Shown piece after piece: positions 23,914-31,895 of a stretch of 32,593 nucleotides of DNA. The stretch is from assembly GCA_945870325.1 (NCBI GenBank), contig CAMBRQ010000029.1, positions 1 through 32,593 on the forward strand, in the 5' to 3' direction. Under the pieces are notes generated by a model, which saw nothing but the letters and a program-made list of their open reading frames with translations, was not told the origin of the DNA and searched no databases. The position numbers and the translations under genes were made by a program. Positions within the stretch are counted from its first letter, which is position 1, and each line of letters starts with the position of its first letter. Source of the stretch: an uncultured Dorea sp. (GTDB taxonomy: Bacteria; Bacillota; Clostridia; Lachnospirales; Lachnospiraceae).

Positions 23914-25836
23914 TTATATATCCAACTCTGCCTCCGTTGCATTCTCGTAGATGAATGTCCGTCTTGGCGGCACTTCTGTCCCCATCAGCATCTCGGTAAC
24001 ACTAGAGGCCATCCTTGCATCCTCAATCTCTACTAATTTCAGAATACGTGTCTCTGGATTCAGTGTTGTCTCCCACAACTGCTCGGCATCCATCTCACCC
24101 AGACCTTTATAGCGCTGAAGAGTGAATGGACCATCATATGTCTTGCGGTAACGCTCTAGCGCCTTGTCATCATAGAGATACTCTTCCTCACCTTTCTTCG
24201 GCATTGCTTTATACAGAGGAGGCATTGCAATATAGACATGTCCTTCATAGATCAATTCCGGCATGAATCGATAGAACAGTGTCAAAAGCAGCGTGGAGAT
24301 ATGTGCTCCATCCACATCGGCATCTGCCATTATAATAATCTTGTCATAACGTAATTTGCTGATGTCGAAGTCGTTACCATATCCTTCGGAAAATCCACAA
24401 CCGAATGCATTAATCATCGTTTTAATCTCTGCATTCGCCAGCACCTTATCAATGCTTGCCTTCTCCACATTCAGAATCTTACCACGGATCGGCAGAATCG
24501 CCTGATACATCCTATCTCGCGCCGTCTTAGCTGATCCTCCGGCAGAATCTCCCTCTACGATGAATATCTCGCACTTGCTGGCATCCCGGCTCTCGCAGTT
24601 CGCCAGTTTTCCGTTACTATCAAAGGAATACTTCTGCTTCGTTAACAGATTCGTCTTCGCACGTTCCTCCGTCTTACGAATCTTCGCCGCCTTCTCCGCA
24701 CATCCGATCACCTTTTTCAGAGTATCCAAATTTCGGTCAAAATATCGGATGATCTCATCATTCGTCACTTTTCCACATGCTTTCGCAGCATCAGGGTTGT
24801 CCAATTTCGTCTTAGTCTGCCCTTCGAATCTTGGATCCGGATGCTTGATTGAGATGATTGCCGTCATACCATTACGCACATCCGCTCCGGTAAAGTTCGC
24901 ATCCTTCTCTTTTAATATTCCCAGTTCTCTGGAATACTGGTTAATGACGGTTGTAAAAGTAGTCTTGAATCCAGTCAGATGGGTTCCTCCCTCTGCATTA
25001 TAGATATTGTTACAGAAACCAAGTACATTCTCATGAAACTCATTCACATACTGGAATGCTGCTTCCACTTCGATACCTTCTGCTTCTCCTTTAAAATACA
25101 CTGGCTCATGGACAATCTCCTTCTTAGAATTCAAATCCTTAATGAATCCCAGAATTCCATCCGGTTCATGGTATACAATATGTTCCAGTTCACTGCCTCT
25201 TTTATCGTCAAATATAATCGTAAGAGAAGGATTCAGATAAGCCGTCTCATGCATACGGCTCTTCACTTCTTCCGCACGGAACTTCGTCTTTTCGAATATC
25301 GTATCATCTGGCAGAAAGTTCACCTTCGTTCCGGTCTTCCTGGTCTTGCCGATCTTCGGCAGCAGACCATCTTCCAATTCCATCACCGGTTTGCCTCTTT
25401 CATATCTGTCATGATGAATATATCCCTCACGGCTAATCTCCACATCCATATGGGTAGACAGCGCATTCACAACCGAAGAGCCGACTCCGTGAAGTCCACC
25501 GCTTGTCTTATAGACAGAATCATCAAACTTACCGCCGGCATGAAGGGTCGTATAGACAACTCTTGCTGCGGATACGCCAGTTGCATGAAGCCCTACCGGA
25601 ACTCCACGTCCGTTATCAGCCACCGTTGCCGAACCATCTTTTTCCAGCGTCACACGAATCTCTGAACAATATCCGGCCAGATGCTCATCCACTGCATTAT
25701 CCACAATCTCATAGATTAAGTGATTCAATCCTTTGGCAGAGACACTTCCGATGTACATTCCTGGTCGTTTCCGAACCGCTTCCAGTCCTTCTAATATGGC
25801 AATACTATCTGCATCATATGTATTCTTTTTCGCCAT
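23914..25836 (-). CDS. parE: DNA topoisomerase IV subunit B
   Basis: ParE is the ATPase subunit of topoisomerase IV. The 640-residue product has the GHKL ATPase domain with EGLEAVRKRPGMYIG, DNAVDEHLAG and GGLHGVGSSVVNALS, the transducer domain, and the TOPRIM domain with EGDSAGGSAKTARDR near 428, PLYK-like and MADADVDGAHI segments. A C-terminal tail follows the PPRRTFIYENA motif. The 640-residue size and the downstream parC fit a ParE. The start at 25836 is preceded by GAAAGGA. It is transcribed from a strong promoter (25942-25970) with a roughly 100-nt leader. Confidence 0.88.
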   Translation of the reverse strand: MAKKNTYDADSIAILEGLEAVRKRPGMYIGSVSAKGLNHLIYEIVDNAVDEHLAGYCSEIRVTLEKDGSATVADNGRGVPVGLHATGVSAARVVYTTLHAGGKFDDSVYKTSGGLHGVGSSVVNALSTHMDVEISREGYIHHDRYERGKPVMELEDGLLPKIGKTRKTGTKVNFLPDDTIFEKTKFRAEEVKSRMHETAYLNPSLTIIFDDKRGSELEHIVYHEPDGILGFIKDLNSKKEIVHEPVYFKGEAEGIEVEAAFQYVNEFHENVLGFCNNIYNAEGGTHLTGFKTTFTTVINQYSRELGILKEKDANFTGADVRNGMTAIISIKHPDPRFEGQTKTKLDNPDAAKACGKVTNDEIIRYFDRNLDTLKKVIGCAEKAAKIRKTEERAKTNLLTKQKYSFDSNGKLANCESRDASKCEIFIVEGDSAGGSAKTARDRMYQAILPIRGKILNVEKASIDKVLANAEIKTMINAFGCGFSEGYGNDFDISKLRYDKIIIMADADVDGAHISTLLLTLFYRFMPELIYEGHVYIAMPPLYKAMPKKGEEEYLYDDKALERYRKTYDGPFTLQRYKGLGEMDAEQLWETTLNPETRILKLVEIEDARMASSVTEMLMGTEVPPRRTFIYENATEAELDI

Positions 25837-25877
25837 TCCTATATATCCTTTCTAACATTTCCTCTACATCATCAGGC

Positions 25878-25927
25878 AAAGTCTGCCAACTTCCAGTACA
25901 TACAATACTGACAAATGGGCAAACTTT
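25878..25927 (-). promoter_or_regulatory. Nested hairpin in the parE leader
   Basis: Outer arms 25878-25887 and 25918-25927 pair over 10 bp (one G-U wobble). Inside them CAGTA (25894-25898) pairs with TACTG (25906-25910). A 23-codon open frame (25864-25932, minus) begins 3 nt after the expected transcription start, so it would be almost leaderless. I see no specific ligand fold. The arrangement could control parE translation or mRNA stability. Confidence 0.45.
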
Positions 25928-25941
25928 TCCATACTGCCAAT

Positions 25942-25970
25942 ATCTTAGCACAAAATGTAGCCTTGTTCAA
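25942..25970 (-). promoter_or_regulatory. Promoter of parE-parC
   Basis: On the minus strand TTGAAC (25965-25970) and TAAGAT (25942-25947) are separated by exactly 17 nt. Transcription should start near 25935, giving a leader of about 100 nt. Confidence 0.8.
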
Positions 25971-25982
25971 ACATATTTTATT

Positions 25983-26108
25983 CCCACGAGCAATGAGCCA
26001 AGCGCGGGTGCTTGCACACGCATTTGGCGAATGCCGCGAGGGTCAAATACCACGCAACTCTACTGCGCTTCAATTTCGATGCCCGTAGTTTGCTGCGGGG
26101 TATTTGAC
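25983..26108. repeat. Two consecutive long hairpins overlapping spoIIP end
   Basis: The first, 25983-26042, is a long imperfect hairpin (CCC...GGG ends, GTGC-TT-GCAC at the tip, GC-rich arms with several mismatches). The second, 26042-26108, has a perfect 10-bp end stem (GTCAAATACC with GGTATTTGAC), extended after one mismatch by CGCA/TGCG. It runs into the spoIIP coding region and carries its stop codon. The composition and shape look like a dispersed repeat, but no second copy is in the window. Confidence 0.6.
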
Positions 26109-27292
26109 TTTACAAGTACATTATGTAGTGTGGCTGCCAGAATCTCCATGGCATTACGCATCTCCTCCACCGTATTGGTCTGCGCTCCTGCCTCCACAAG
26201 AAGAGTTTTCGGCTTAAAATGCATATTATACCGATACCCTCTCAAGTAAATATGACGGGTAAATCCAGGAAATTGATTGGTCGCCGCTATCTGAAGTTGT
26301 AATGAAAATGCAAGGTTATCTTCAATATATGGATTCGGAAGATAACTGATATTCCCGTTTGCCCGCGTCCTGCTCAATCCATTGAAAAACATGATCTGTG
26401 CAGTTGGTTTTCCATTGATCTCAGTGACCAGATGGGTTCCCTCTGCTACACCATCTCTATGCAGATCAATGACCACCTCAATACTCGGGTTCTCCTGGAG
26501 AATCGCCTGAATCTCCGGTTCTGCCAATTCATAAGCCATGCTGCGATCTAATTGTCCATTCACCAGATCATAAACTCCTTCATGATGAAGCGTCTGGATT
26601 CCGTAAGTATTATTCAGAAGTTCTGTCAGATATGAGCCGATTCCCACAATTGTCGTATTAACATCCCCTTCCACTGAATCTGCAAATGCCTCCTGAGAAT
26701 GGGTATGATAAATCAACACTCTAGGTCCATCGCCTGACTGGTCAATCGTCATGTCCTTCCCCATTAACTTCTCTGCATTCAGAAGTTCAGGATCAGCCAT
26801 CGTATTCGAATCAATCGTATAAAAATTTCCAACCAGATACTCATAGTTCATCAGATTCTCCATCGACGTATCAATTGGTGTTCCGGAGGTCTGTACTACT
26901 TCTGGCACCGGGTCATCATTAAGAATCAACTGCCCATTCTCATCCACCGCATTCTCATCATTTGCCTGCTGCGCCACAATCATCTGATAGGTCTCTTGAT
27001 CTTCCACATCCGTATGGGAAGTTTCCTTTCCCTCCACATATGTTCCAAGCGGAATGAATCCCATTGCCGCCTCCGTTACCCAATCCTTAAGGGACTCTTC
27101 CTTCCCTTCCTCAATATATGCAAATCCTGTCAGATATGACCGCTTCGCTTGATCCATTAATATCCGGTTAATCCTTGTCTGACTTCGCTTCTCTATTCCC
27201 AGAGATACCCGAATATGCATACAGGCATACACAGCCAGAATTCCCAGGATTATCACAATAATTATACGGCTAATCCGCTGTTTCTGTCCCAC
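26060..27292 (-). CDS. spoIIP: Stage II sporulation protein P
   Basis: SpoIIP is a membrane-anchored cell-wall hydrolase (amidase and endopeptidase) that works with SpoIID and SpoIIM to thin septal peptidoglycan for engulfment. The 410-residue product has a short basic N-terminus, one membrane helix at about 11-27 (IIIVIILGILAVYAC), a linker, and the catalytic domain with YHTHSQEAF near 195 and VIDLHRDGV near 277, supplying the metal-binding His residues. I chose the GTG at 27292 because GGAG lies 7 nt upstream; the in-frame ATG at 27325 has no ribosome site and sits in a hairpin loop. The last about 16 residues (from KSNTPQQ) come from a hairpin repeat. It is downstream of gpr. Confidence 0.92.
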   Translation of the reverse strand: MGQKQRISRIIIVIILGILAVYACMHIRVSLGIEKRSQTRINRILMDQAKRSYLTGFAYIEEGKEESLKDWVTEAAMGFIPLGTYVEGKETSHTDVEDQETYQMIVAQQANDENAVDENGQLILNDDPVPEVVQTSGTPIDTSMENLMNYEYLVGNFYTIDSNTMADPELLNAEKLMGKDMTIDQSGDGPRVLIYHTHSQEAFADSVEGDVNTTIVGIGSYLTELLNNTYGIQTLHHEGVYDLVNGQLDRSMAYELAEPEIQAILQENPSIEVVIDLHRDGVAEGTHLVTEINGKPTAQIMFFNGLSRTRANGNISYLPNPYIEDNLAFSLQLQIAATNQFPGFTRHIYLRGYRYNMHFKPKTLLVEAGAQTNTVEEMRNAMEILAATLHNVLVKSNTPQQTTGIEIEAQ

Positions 27293-27313
27293 ATCATCAC
27301 TCCATCTAAGAAC

Positions 27314-27345
27314 TGCTGTCTGCATTCACACAGACAGCACTTTTT
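27314..27345 (+). terminator. Terminator-like hairpin between gpr and spoIIP
   Basis: A perfect 9-bp stem (27314-27322 with 27331-27339) with an 8-nt loop, followed on the plus strand by C then six T (27340-27346). It therefore reads as an intrinsic terminator for plus-strand transcripts, although the genes here are on the minus strand. On the minus strand the stem is followed only by GTTCTTAG, so it would act at most as a weak attenuator or mRNA processing site in gpr-spoIIP. Confidence 0.6.
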
Positions 27346-27363
27346 TCACTTCATGTCTTAACA

Positions 27364-28353
27364 CTATATGAGACTTTCTTCCTGATTATGAGCATGTCCT
27401 CCCAAAAAGAGCATATTCAGCGCTTCTGATATGGTATAACTGATTCTCTTAACCGTCTCATCAATATCCTTCGGAGTCACAAAGAGACCATTCAGATGCG
27501 GAGAGATCAATTCCTTCACCAGTTCATACTTCTCTGCCGCATTGTACCCTTGCATCACCACGCCAACGCCCCGCAGAGTCTCCGAACTTTCCAGCGCCGC
27601 AATCAGATTCTCCATGGTATCATTGACAATCGTCGCAGCATCCACTACTGTCGGTACGCCAATGGCAATCACCGGAATCCCAACCGTCTCTTCCGTAATC
27701 GCATTCCTGTGATTCCCCACACCAGATCCCGGATTAATCCCCGTATCCGAGATCTGAATCGTCCGGTTCAGTCTCTTAGAACTTCGTGCCGCCAGAGCAT
27801 CCACCGCTATCATGAGGTCCGGCTTCGTCTCTCGGACAATCCCCTTGACAATCTCCACTGTCTCCATCCCTGTCTGAGCCATCACTCCCGGAACGATGGC
27901 ACTGATCAGGCGTACATTTTCTTCTCCCATCGCATACTTTCCATATTCTTTCACAATATGCCTAGTAATATTAAGGTTATCCACCACATATGGTCCCAGC
28001 GCATCCGGCGTCACCTTCCGGTTTCCCAGCCCCACAACCAGAACAGAGTAATCTTCCTTATCCGCTTTGATAAACCGCTCCAAAAACATTGCAAGTTCCT
28101 TCGATATCTCCTCATGATAGTCCTCATCCGGCACTGCCATATTCGGAGCCTCCATCGTAATATAGGTTCCCACTGGCTTCTTCATAATCTTTGCACCATT
28201 CTCCGTCTCAATCTTCACGGTAGTCACTTTGATCTCCCGCTCCTCATCGTACTTCTCCTCCAGAGACACCCCCTGAACCTCCACATGATCTGACTCAAAC
28301 CTCTCCTTATCCTCAAGCGCCAAATCCGTCCGAATACTATACTTCTCAATCAT
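27364..28353 (-). CDS. gpr: Germination protease GPR
   Basis: GPR is the aspartic-type endopeptidase that degrades small acid-soluble proteins when spores germinate; it is made in the forespore as a zymogen. The 329-residue product carries YSIRTDLALE near the N-terminus, GLGNRKVTPDALGP with Asp117, and AVDALAARSSKRLN with Asp185, matching the two catalytic Asp residues of the family, plus SDTGINPGSGVGNHR. Only about 6 residues precede IRTDLA, versus about 12 in Bacillus, so the propeptide is shorter. GGAGG lies about 10 nt before the start. It is divergent from rpsT and followed by spoIIP, as in Bacillus. I could not find a convincing sigma-G promoter. Confidence 0.96.
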   Translation of the reverse strand: MIEKYSIRTDLALEDKERFESDHVEVQGVSLEEKYDEEREIKVTTVKIETENGAKIMKKPVGTYITMEAPNMAVPDEDYHEEISKELAMFLERFIKADKEDYSVLVVGLGNRKVTPDALGPYVVDNLNITRHIVKEYGKYAMGEENVRLISAIVPGVMAQTGMETVEIVKGIVRETKPDLMIAVDALAARSSKRLNRTIQISDTGINPGSGVGNHRNAITEETVGIPVIAIGVPTVVDAATIVNDTMENLIAALESSETLRGVGVVMQGYNAAEKYELVKELISPHLNGLFVTPKDIDETVKRISYTISEALNMLFLGGHAHNQEESLI

Positions 28354-28419
28354 CCCTAATATCCTCCAACTAAATAATCACATATATCCTAGTTTTTACA
28401 ATATTTTGAGAAATATGTA

Positions 28420-28448
28420 TTGACAGAAATCATTCCTTGCCCTAAAAT
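28420..28448 (+). promoter_or_regulatory. Promoter of rpsT
   Basis: TTGACA (28420-28425) and TAAAAT (28443-28448) separated by 17 nt on the plus strand: a consensus -35 and a near-consensus -10, about 95 nt upstream of the rpsT start codon. Confidence 0.85.
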
Positions 28449-28460
28449 AAATTCGTATGT

Positions 28461-28493
28461 TTCGTTAGAACGTCCGTGTCCGGCTCTAACGAA
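28461..28493 (+). promoter_or_regulatory. Leader hairpin of rpsT mRNA
   Basis: TTCGTTAGA (28461-28469) pairs perfectly with TCTAACGAA (28485-28493), with an inner CCG/CGG stem at 28474-28476/28481-28483. It starts just after the expected transcription start. A smaller TCGA/TCGA stem (28507-28519) lies nearer the ribosome site. S20 represses its own translation in E. coli; a similar role here is an inference. Confidence 0.5.
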
Positions 28494-28545
28494 TTCAAAT
28501 TCACAATCGATACAATCGAAATAAAAGATATTGGAGGTGGACAAA

Positions 28546-28809
28546 TTGGCTAATATCAAATCTGCAAAGAAGAGAATCTTAGTAAACGAAACAAAAGCTG
28601 CTAGAAACAAAGCAATCAAATCTAAAGTAAAAACTTGCATTAAGAAAGTTGAAACAGCTGTAGCGAACAAAGATGCTGAGGCTGCAAAAGCTGCATTAAA
28701 GGTTGCAATCGTTGAGATCAACAAAGCAGGAAGCAAGGGTGTTTATCACAAGAACACATGCTCTAGAAAGATTTCCCGTTTAGCAAAAGCCGTAAACGGA
28801 ATTGCTTAA
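28546..28809 (+). CDS. rpsT: 30S ribosomal protein S20
   Basis: S20 binds 16S rRNA early in 30S assembly. The 87-residue product starts ANIKSAKKRILVNETKAARN after the initiator and ends KISRLAKAVNGIA, as expected. The start is TTG at 28546, 5 nt after GGAGGTGG; the in-frame TTG at 28531 lies inside that ribosome site and is rejected. It is the only clear plus-strand gene, with its own promoter, leader hairpin and terminator. The weak TTG start is known for rpsT in several bacteria and fits translational control. Confidence 0.98.
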   Translation: MANIKSAKKRILVNETKAARNKAIKSKVKTCIKKVETAVANKDAEAAKAALKVAIVEINKAGSKGVYHKNTCSRKISRLAKAVNGIA

Positions 28810-28830
28810 TAGATAGAGAATATGCGTACA

Positions 28831-28863
28831 AAAAACAGCCATACCGTCAGTGGCTGTTTTTTT
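28831..28863. terminator. Bidirectional terminator between rpsT and the kinase gene
   Basis: AAAACAGCCA (28832-28841) pairs perfectly with TGGCTGTTTT (28851-28860) around a 9-nt loop. On the plus strand T residues continue to 28863; on the minus strand a run of T also follows. It can end rpsT on the plus strand and the kinase operon on the minus strand. Confidence 0.9.
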
Positions 28864-29027
28864 ATTTGCATATGATGATCTGACAAATCTTTCGCCTCTT
28901 AAAATCTTAATTGATAGGCAACTCTTATATCTACTCCATTGTATATCATCACAATGATTATATTGATTGATAGAAATAAAAATAGTCATTATAATTCTTT
29001 CCAATGTTCCTATAAATCTACCGGCAT

Positions 29028-29085
29028 TTTTATTCATCAAAAAAGGCGATATTTTGAATTTATTCATTAAAAAGGCGATATTTTT
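29028..29085. repeat. 30-bp tandem direct repeat after the kinase gene
   Basis: Two units of about 29-30 bp (29028-29055 and 29059-29085) share TTTATTCAT and AAAAAGGCGATATTTT with three or four differences. They begin right at the stop codon of the sensor kinase. The rest of 28864-29027 is AT-rich and holds nothing I can name. Confidence 0.7.
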
Positions 29086-29995
29086 ATGTTTCACAAGGAA
29101 ACCTCATCTCCACACAGAATTCATCCCCCTCAATCCTCGCCTCAATCTCTCCATTCATCCGTATCACCAGTTCTTTCGCAATAGAAAGACCTAGCCCCGT
29201 AGACGTCTTACTTCTGGCGGCATCTGCTTTGTAGAATCGTTCAAACACTTGGCTTATGTCAATATTTTCTGGATTTTTCACCCGGTTACTGATCCGGAAC
29301 ACAACCTGCGCCCTACGATCCACAATCTGCTTATGCAGTTGAATCCTAATCCGTTTTTCTCCGTGATCCAGACCATTTTTAATAATATTCTGGATTACTC
29401 TGCGAAGCCCTTGTTCATTCCCCTCCAGATAAAGCAATTCTTCTGTAATCTCAATCTCTGGCATTATTCCAAGCTGCATCCACTCCTCATAATAAGAAAA
29501 TATCATTTCTTTTAAAATACGATTGATACAGCATCTGGACATTTCCAATTGATAGGAGTCATTTTTCAACTTTGTAAAGGTAAATAACTCTTCTAGCATC
29601 TCCTTGAGACTTTCGATTCTCTCCTGAATAATTCTCATATATCGTCTCTGGTCATCCGGACTCTCACTGGTCTCCATGAGTTGGAAATACCCATCCAGAG
29701 AAGTCAGCGGTGTACGGATATCGTGAGAAAGGTTGGTGTATGTATCAGCAATGATCTTCTCTTTCTCCAGATATTCCTTTCTCTCCTTTCGTCTCAACGC
29801 CAAGAATTCATTCAAAAGTTCCGATAGTTCTCCGATTCCTCCACTATCTATCTCATGCGTAATAATCATATTACTTTCGTTATGAATCAGAAACGCCAAT
29901 TGGCGGCAGATGTCTTTCACCTGCCGCTGGAATTTCCACAAAATGTATGTTTGTATCAATATGATTCCTGCCAGAATCCCAATTACTATATACAT
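29084..29995 (-). CDS. Sensor histidine kinase
   Basis: A membrane sensor kinase expected to phosphorylate the response regulator of the same cassette. The 303-residue product has a single N-terminal membrane helix (about 1-22), a short cytoplasmic linker with no large external sensor loop, the H-box SHDIRTPLTSLDGY (His near 91), the N-box NIIKNGLDHG, the F-box FERFYKAD and the G-box TGLGLSIAKEL. Such small sensors often rely on the neighbouring ABC transporter for sensing. The ATG is 19 nt after the permease; the ribosome site is weak (AAGGG is only 1 nt away), so the start is less certain. A tandem repeat lies at its 3' end. Confidence 0.9.
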   Translation of the reverse strand: MYIVIGILAGIILIQTYILWKFQRQVKDICRQLAFLIHNESNMIITHEIDSGGIGELSELLNEFLALRRKERKEYLEKEKIIADTYTNLSHDIRTPLTSLDGYFQLMETSESPDDQRRYMRIIQERIESLKEMLEELFTFTKLKNDSYQLEMSRCCINRILKEMIFSYYEEWMQLGIMPEIEITEELLYLEGNEQGLRRVIQNIIKNGLDHGEKRIRIQLHKQIVDRRAQVVFRISNRVKNPENIDISQVFERFYKADAARSKTSTGLGLSIAKELVIRMNGEIEARIEGDEFCVEMRFPCET

Positions 29996-30014
29996 ACCCT
30001 TATAATCTCACTTT

Positions 30015-30863
30015 CTATATATCCCTCTTTCTGAATATTGCACTGCCTGCCAGTATCATAACAATGACAAATCCCAGAGCAATCACAACCGCCTGTACAC
30101 ACTCGCTGCCCGTCGGTCCCATTGGAAGCATCGCAATCTTCCCTGTCACTGTATACTCAATCAACTGAAAGTCTTTGGCTCCGGCTTTGTGAATCAGATT
30201 ATCTACTGCACTGTAGAGAATCATCATCATATTCATACACAGACAGATAACGATTACCATACTGATCACATTGCTTCGAATCACTACTGCAAGTGCCATA
30301 CTGATAATCACCAACGCATAGTGCAATGCTGTCTGCGCACCCAGATATAGTAAGAATTCTTTTGTATTTCCTAATTCGATCTTTCCAAAGATGATCTGAT
30401 TTGCAACCACTTGGAGAAGTACATATCCGGCCATGCTAAGAATGGTGTATGCCAGTAATGATACCATCTTGGCAAGCACCAGATGCCCTCGGTTTCTGAC
30501 CTGCCCTCCGATATTCTTAATATATCCGCTATTTATATCTGCCGTACCAAAGATTACCGCAAAAATCACAAGGAACAACGCAATAAACTTCGCCTGTGTA
30601 TTCGCATAGAACAAGTCAAACACCGTAACCATTTCTCCCGGCTGCGTAGGAAGGACCACTGTCATTCCAAGATTCACCTGCTCTTCTGCCTGTTCTTCCT
30701 CTACTACTGCCTGTTGTCTATTCATTTCTTCTTGTATTGCATCGTAATCGATTTTCGACATATATGTAGTAATTATGACAGCCACTGCCATAATGATCCA
30801 TATTACATAGAGACTCTTTGTCCGGAACATTCTGTATATATCCATCTTTATCATATTAAGCAT
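30015..30863 (-). CDS. ABC-2 type transporter permease
   Basis: The membrane part of the ABC transporter encoded just upstream. The 282-residue product has an N-terminal cytoplasmic stretch, one membrane helix (about 18-35), an extracellular loop with a Gln/Glu-rich segment (about 45-70), then about five more helices between about 83 and 275, and ends in the typical FRKRDI. This layout resembles permeases of lantibiotic- and bacitracin-immunity transporters (BcrB/ABC-2 family). The ORF opens with a GTG inside the ribosome site, so I chose the ATG at 30863 (AGGAGG, 8-nt spacing). ATGCTTAA overlaps the ATPase stop, indicating coupled translation. Confidence 0.88.
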   Translation of the reverse strand: MLNMIKMDIYRMFRTKSLYVIWIIMAVAVIITTYMSKIDYDAIQEEMNRQQAVVEEEQAEEQVNLGMTVVLPTQPGEMVTVFDLFYANTQAKFIALFLVIFAVIFGTADINSGYIKNIGGQVRNRGHLVLAKMVSLLAYTILSMAGYVLLQVVANQIIFGKIELGNTKEFLLYLGAQTALHYALVIISMALAVVIRSNVISMVIVICLCMNMMMILYSAVDNLIHKAGAKDFQLIEYTVTGKIAMLPMGPTGSECVQAVVIALGFVIVMILAGSAIFRKRDI

Positions 30864-31773
30864 TCTGTGCACCTCCTGTCAGATTCAAGAAATAAGCCTC
30901 CAGTTCCTCACTGGTTACCTGGATTCCTTTAATTGGAATTCCTGCTTTCGCCAGTTCCATATTAAGAACAGCACTCTCACTTAGCCGTTCAAATATATGG
31001 ATATGTTCTTTATCTATAACCTGATAGTTGGCAAATCCTAATGCATCCAGTATCGGAAGTGCCTTTTCCGGCTCATCCAGAATCACTTCAATTCTCTCAC
31101 TGCAGCGGCTCATCAATTCTTCCCGGGTCAATTCCTGCAGCAGACTTCCATTGTGAATGATTCCATAGTCTGTTGCGATCTTAGACAATTCTTCTAAAAT
31201 GTGACTGGAAATCAAGATGGTCATATTCCTCTCATCTCTTAGTTTCTGGATAATATCTCTGACTTCTGCAATTCCCTGTGGATCCAGTCCATTGATTGGC
31301 TCATCCAGAACCAATAAATCCGGTTCACCCACAAGCGCAAGCCCGATACCCAGTCTTTGCTTCATTCCTAATGAGAAATGCTTCGTCTTTTTCTTCCCCA
31401 CATCAGAAAGACCCACAACACGTAAGATTTCTTCTATATAGTTGTCTTTATGAATACCAAAAAGCTTGCACTTAATCTTTAGATTCTCATAGGCATCCAT
31501 GTTTCCATATAGCCCCGGTGATTCAATCAGGCAGCCAACCCTGGTACGAATCCTTCCCAGATCCTTGCCTTTGTAACCAAACATCTCGATCTCACCGCTA
31601 GTCGGCTTGGCAAGACCGCTGATCATCTTAAGACAAGTGGTCTTTCCCGCTCCATTTCTTCCAATGAATCCATAGATAGCACCTTTCTTAATATGAATGT
31701 TCACATGATCCACCGCTTTATGATGTCCATATTGTTTGGTCAGGCCAATGGTTTGTAATAATATCTCACTCAT
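30856..31773 (-). CDS. ABC transporter ATP-binding protein
   Basis: The ATPase of the cassette, of the BcrA type associated with antibiotic or lantibiotic export. The 305-residue product has Walker A GRNGAGKTTCLK, the signature LGIGLALVGEPD preceded by HFSLGMKQR, Walker B LLVLDEPINGLDP and the switch His in ISSHILEEL. The C-terminal roughly 90 residues form the extra regulatory segment usual in this family. The frame is open to 31824, but the ATG at 31773 (AAGGAG, 9-nt spacing) gives the usual MSEILLQTIGLTKQYG start. The gap to the response regulator holds an 11-bp GGATT-C-AATCC palindrome (31834-31844). Confidence 0.92.
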   Translation of the reverse strand: MSEILLQTIGLTKQYGHHKAVDHVNIHIKKGAIYGFIGRNGAGKTTCLKMISGLAKPTSGEIEMFGYKGKDLGRIRTRVGCLIESPGLYGNMDAYENLKIKCKLFGIHKDNYIEEILRVVGLSDVGKKKTKHFSLGMKQRLGIGLALVGEPDLLVLDEPINGLDPQGIAEVRDIIQKLRDERNMTILISSHILEELSKIATDYGIIHNGSLLQELTREELMSRCSERIEVILDEPEKALPILDALGFANYQVIDKEHIHIFERLSESAVLNMELAKAGIPIKGIQVTSEELEAYFLNLTGGAQNA

Positions 31774-31895
31774 TTCATGACACTCCTTTGATGCGCTTTT
31801 ATCTGCGTTTTTCTTATCTGCCATTTATATTACGGATTGAATCCTAATCGAACGCAAATAAATAGTAAAAAAAGAGTAAAGATAATCCTCTGATA

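Noticed and set aside
21599-25836. Naming the topoisomerase pair gyrA/gyrB
   Set aside because: The QRRGGKG GyrA box is absent, the subunit lengths fit ParC/ParE, and B and A subunits are adjacent away from the dnaA region; kept as topoisomerase IV with some doubt.
28780-29094. 104-codon minus-strand frame between the kinase and rpsT
   Set aside because: It crosses the terminator and the end of rpsT, contains the tandem repeat (FLMNK twice) and has no ribosome site; probably spurious.
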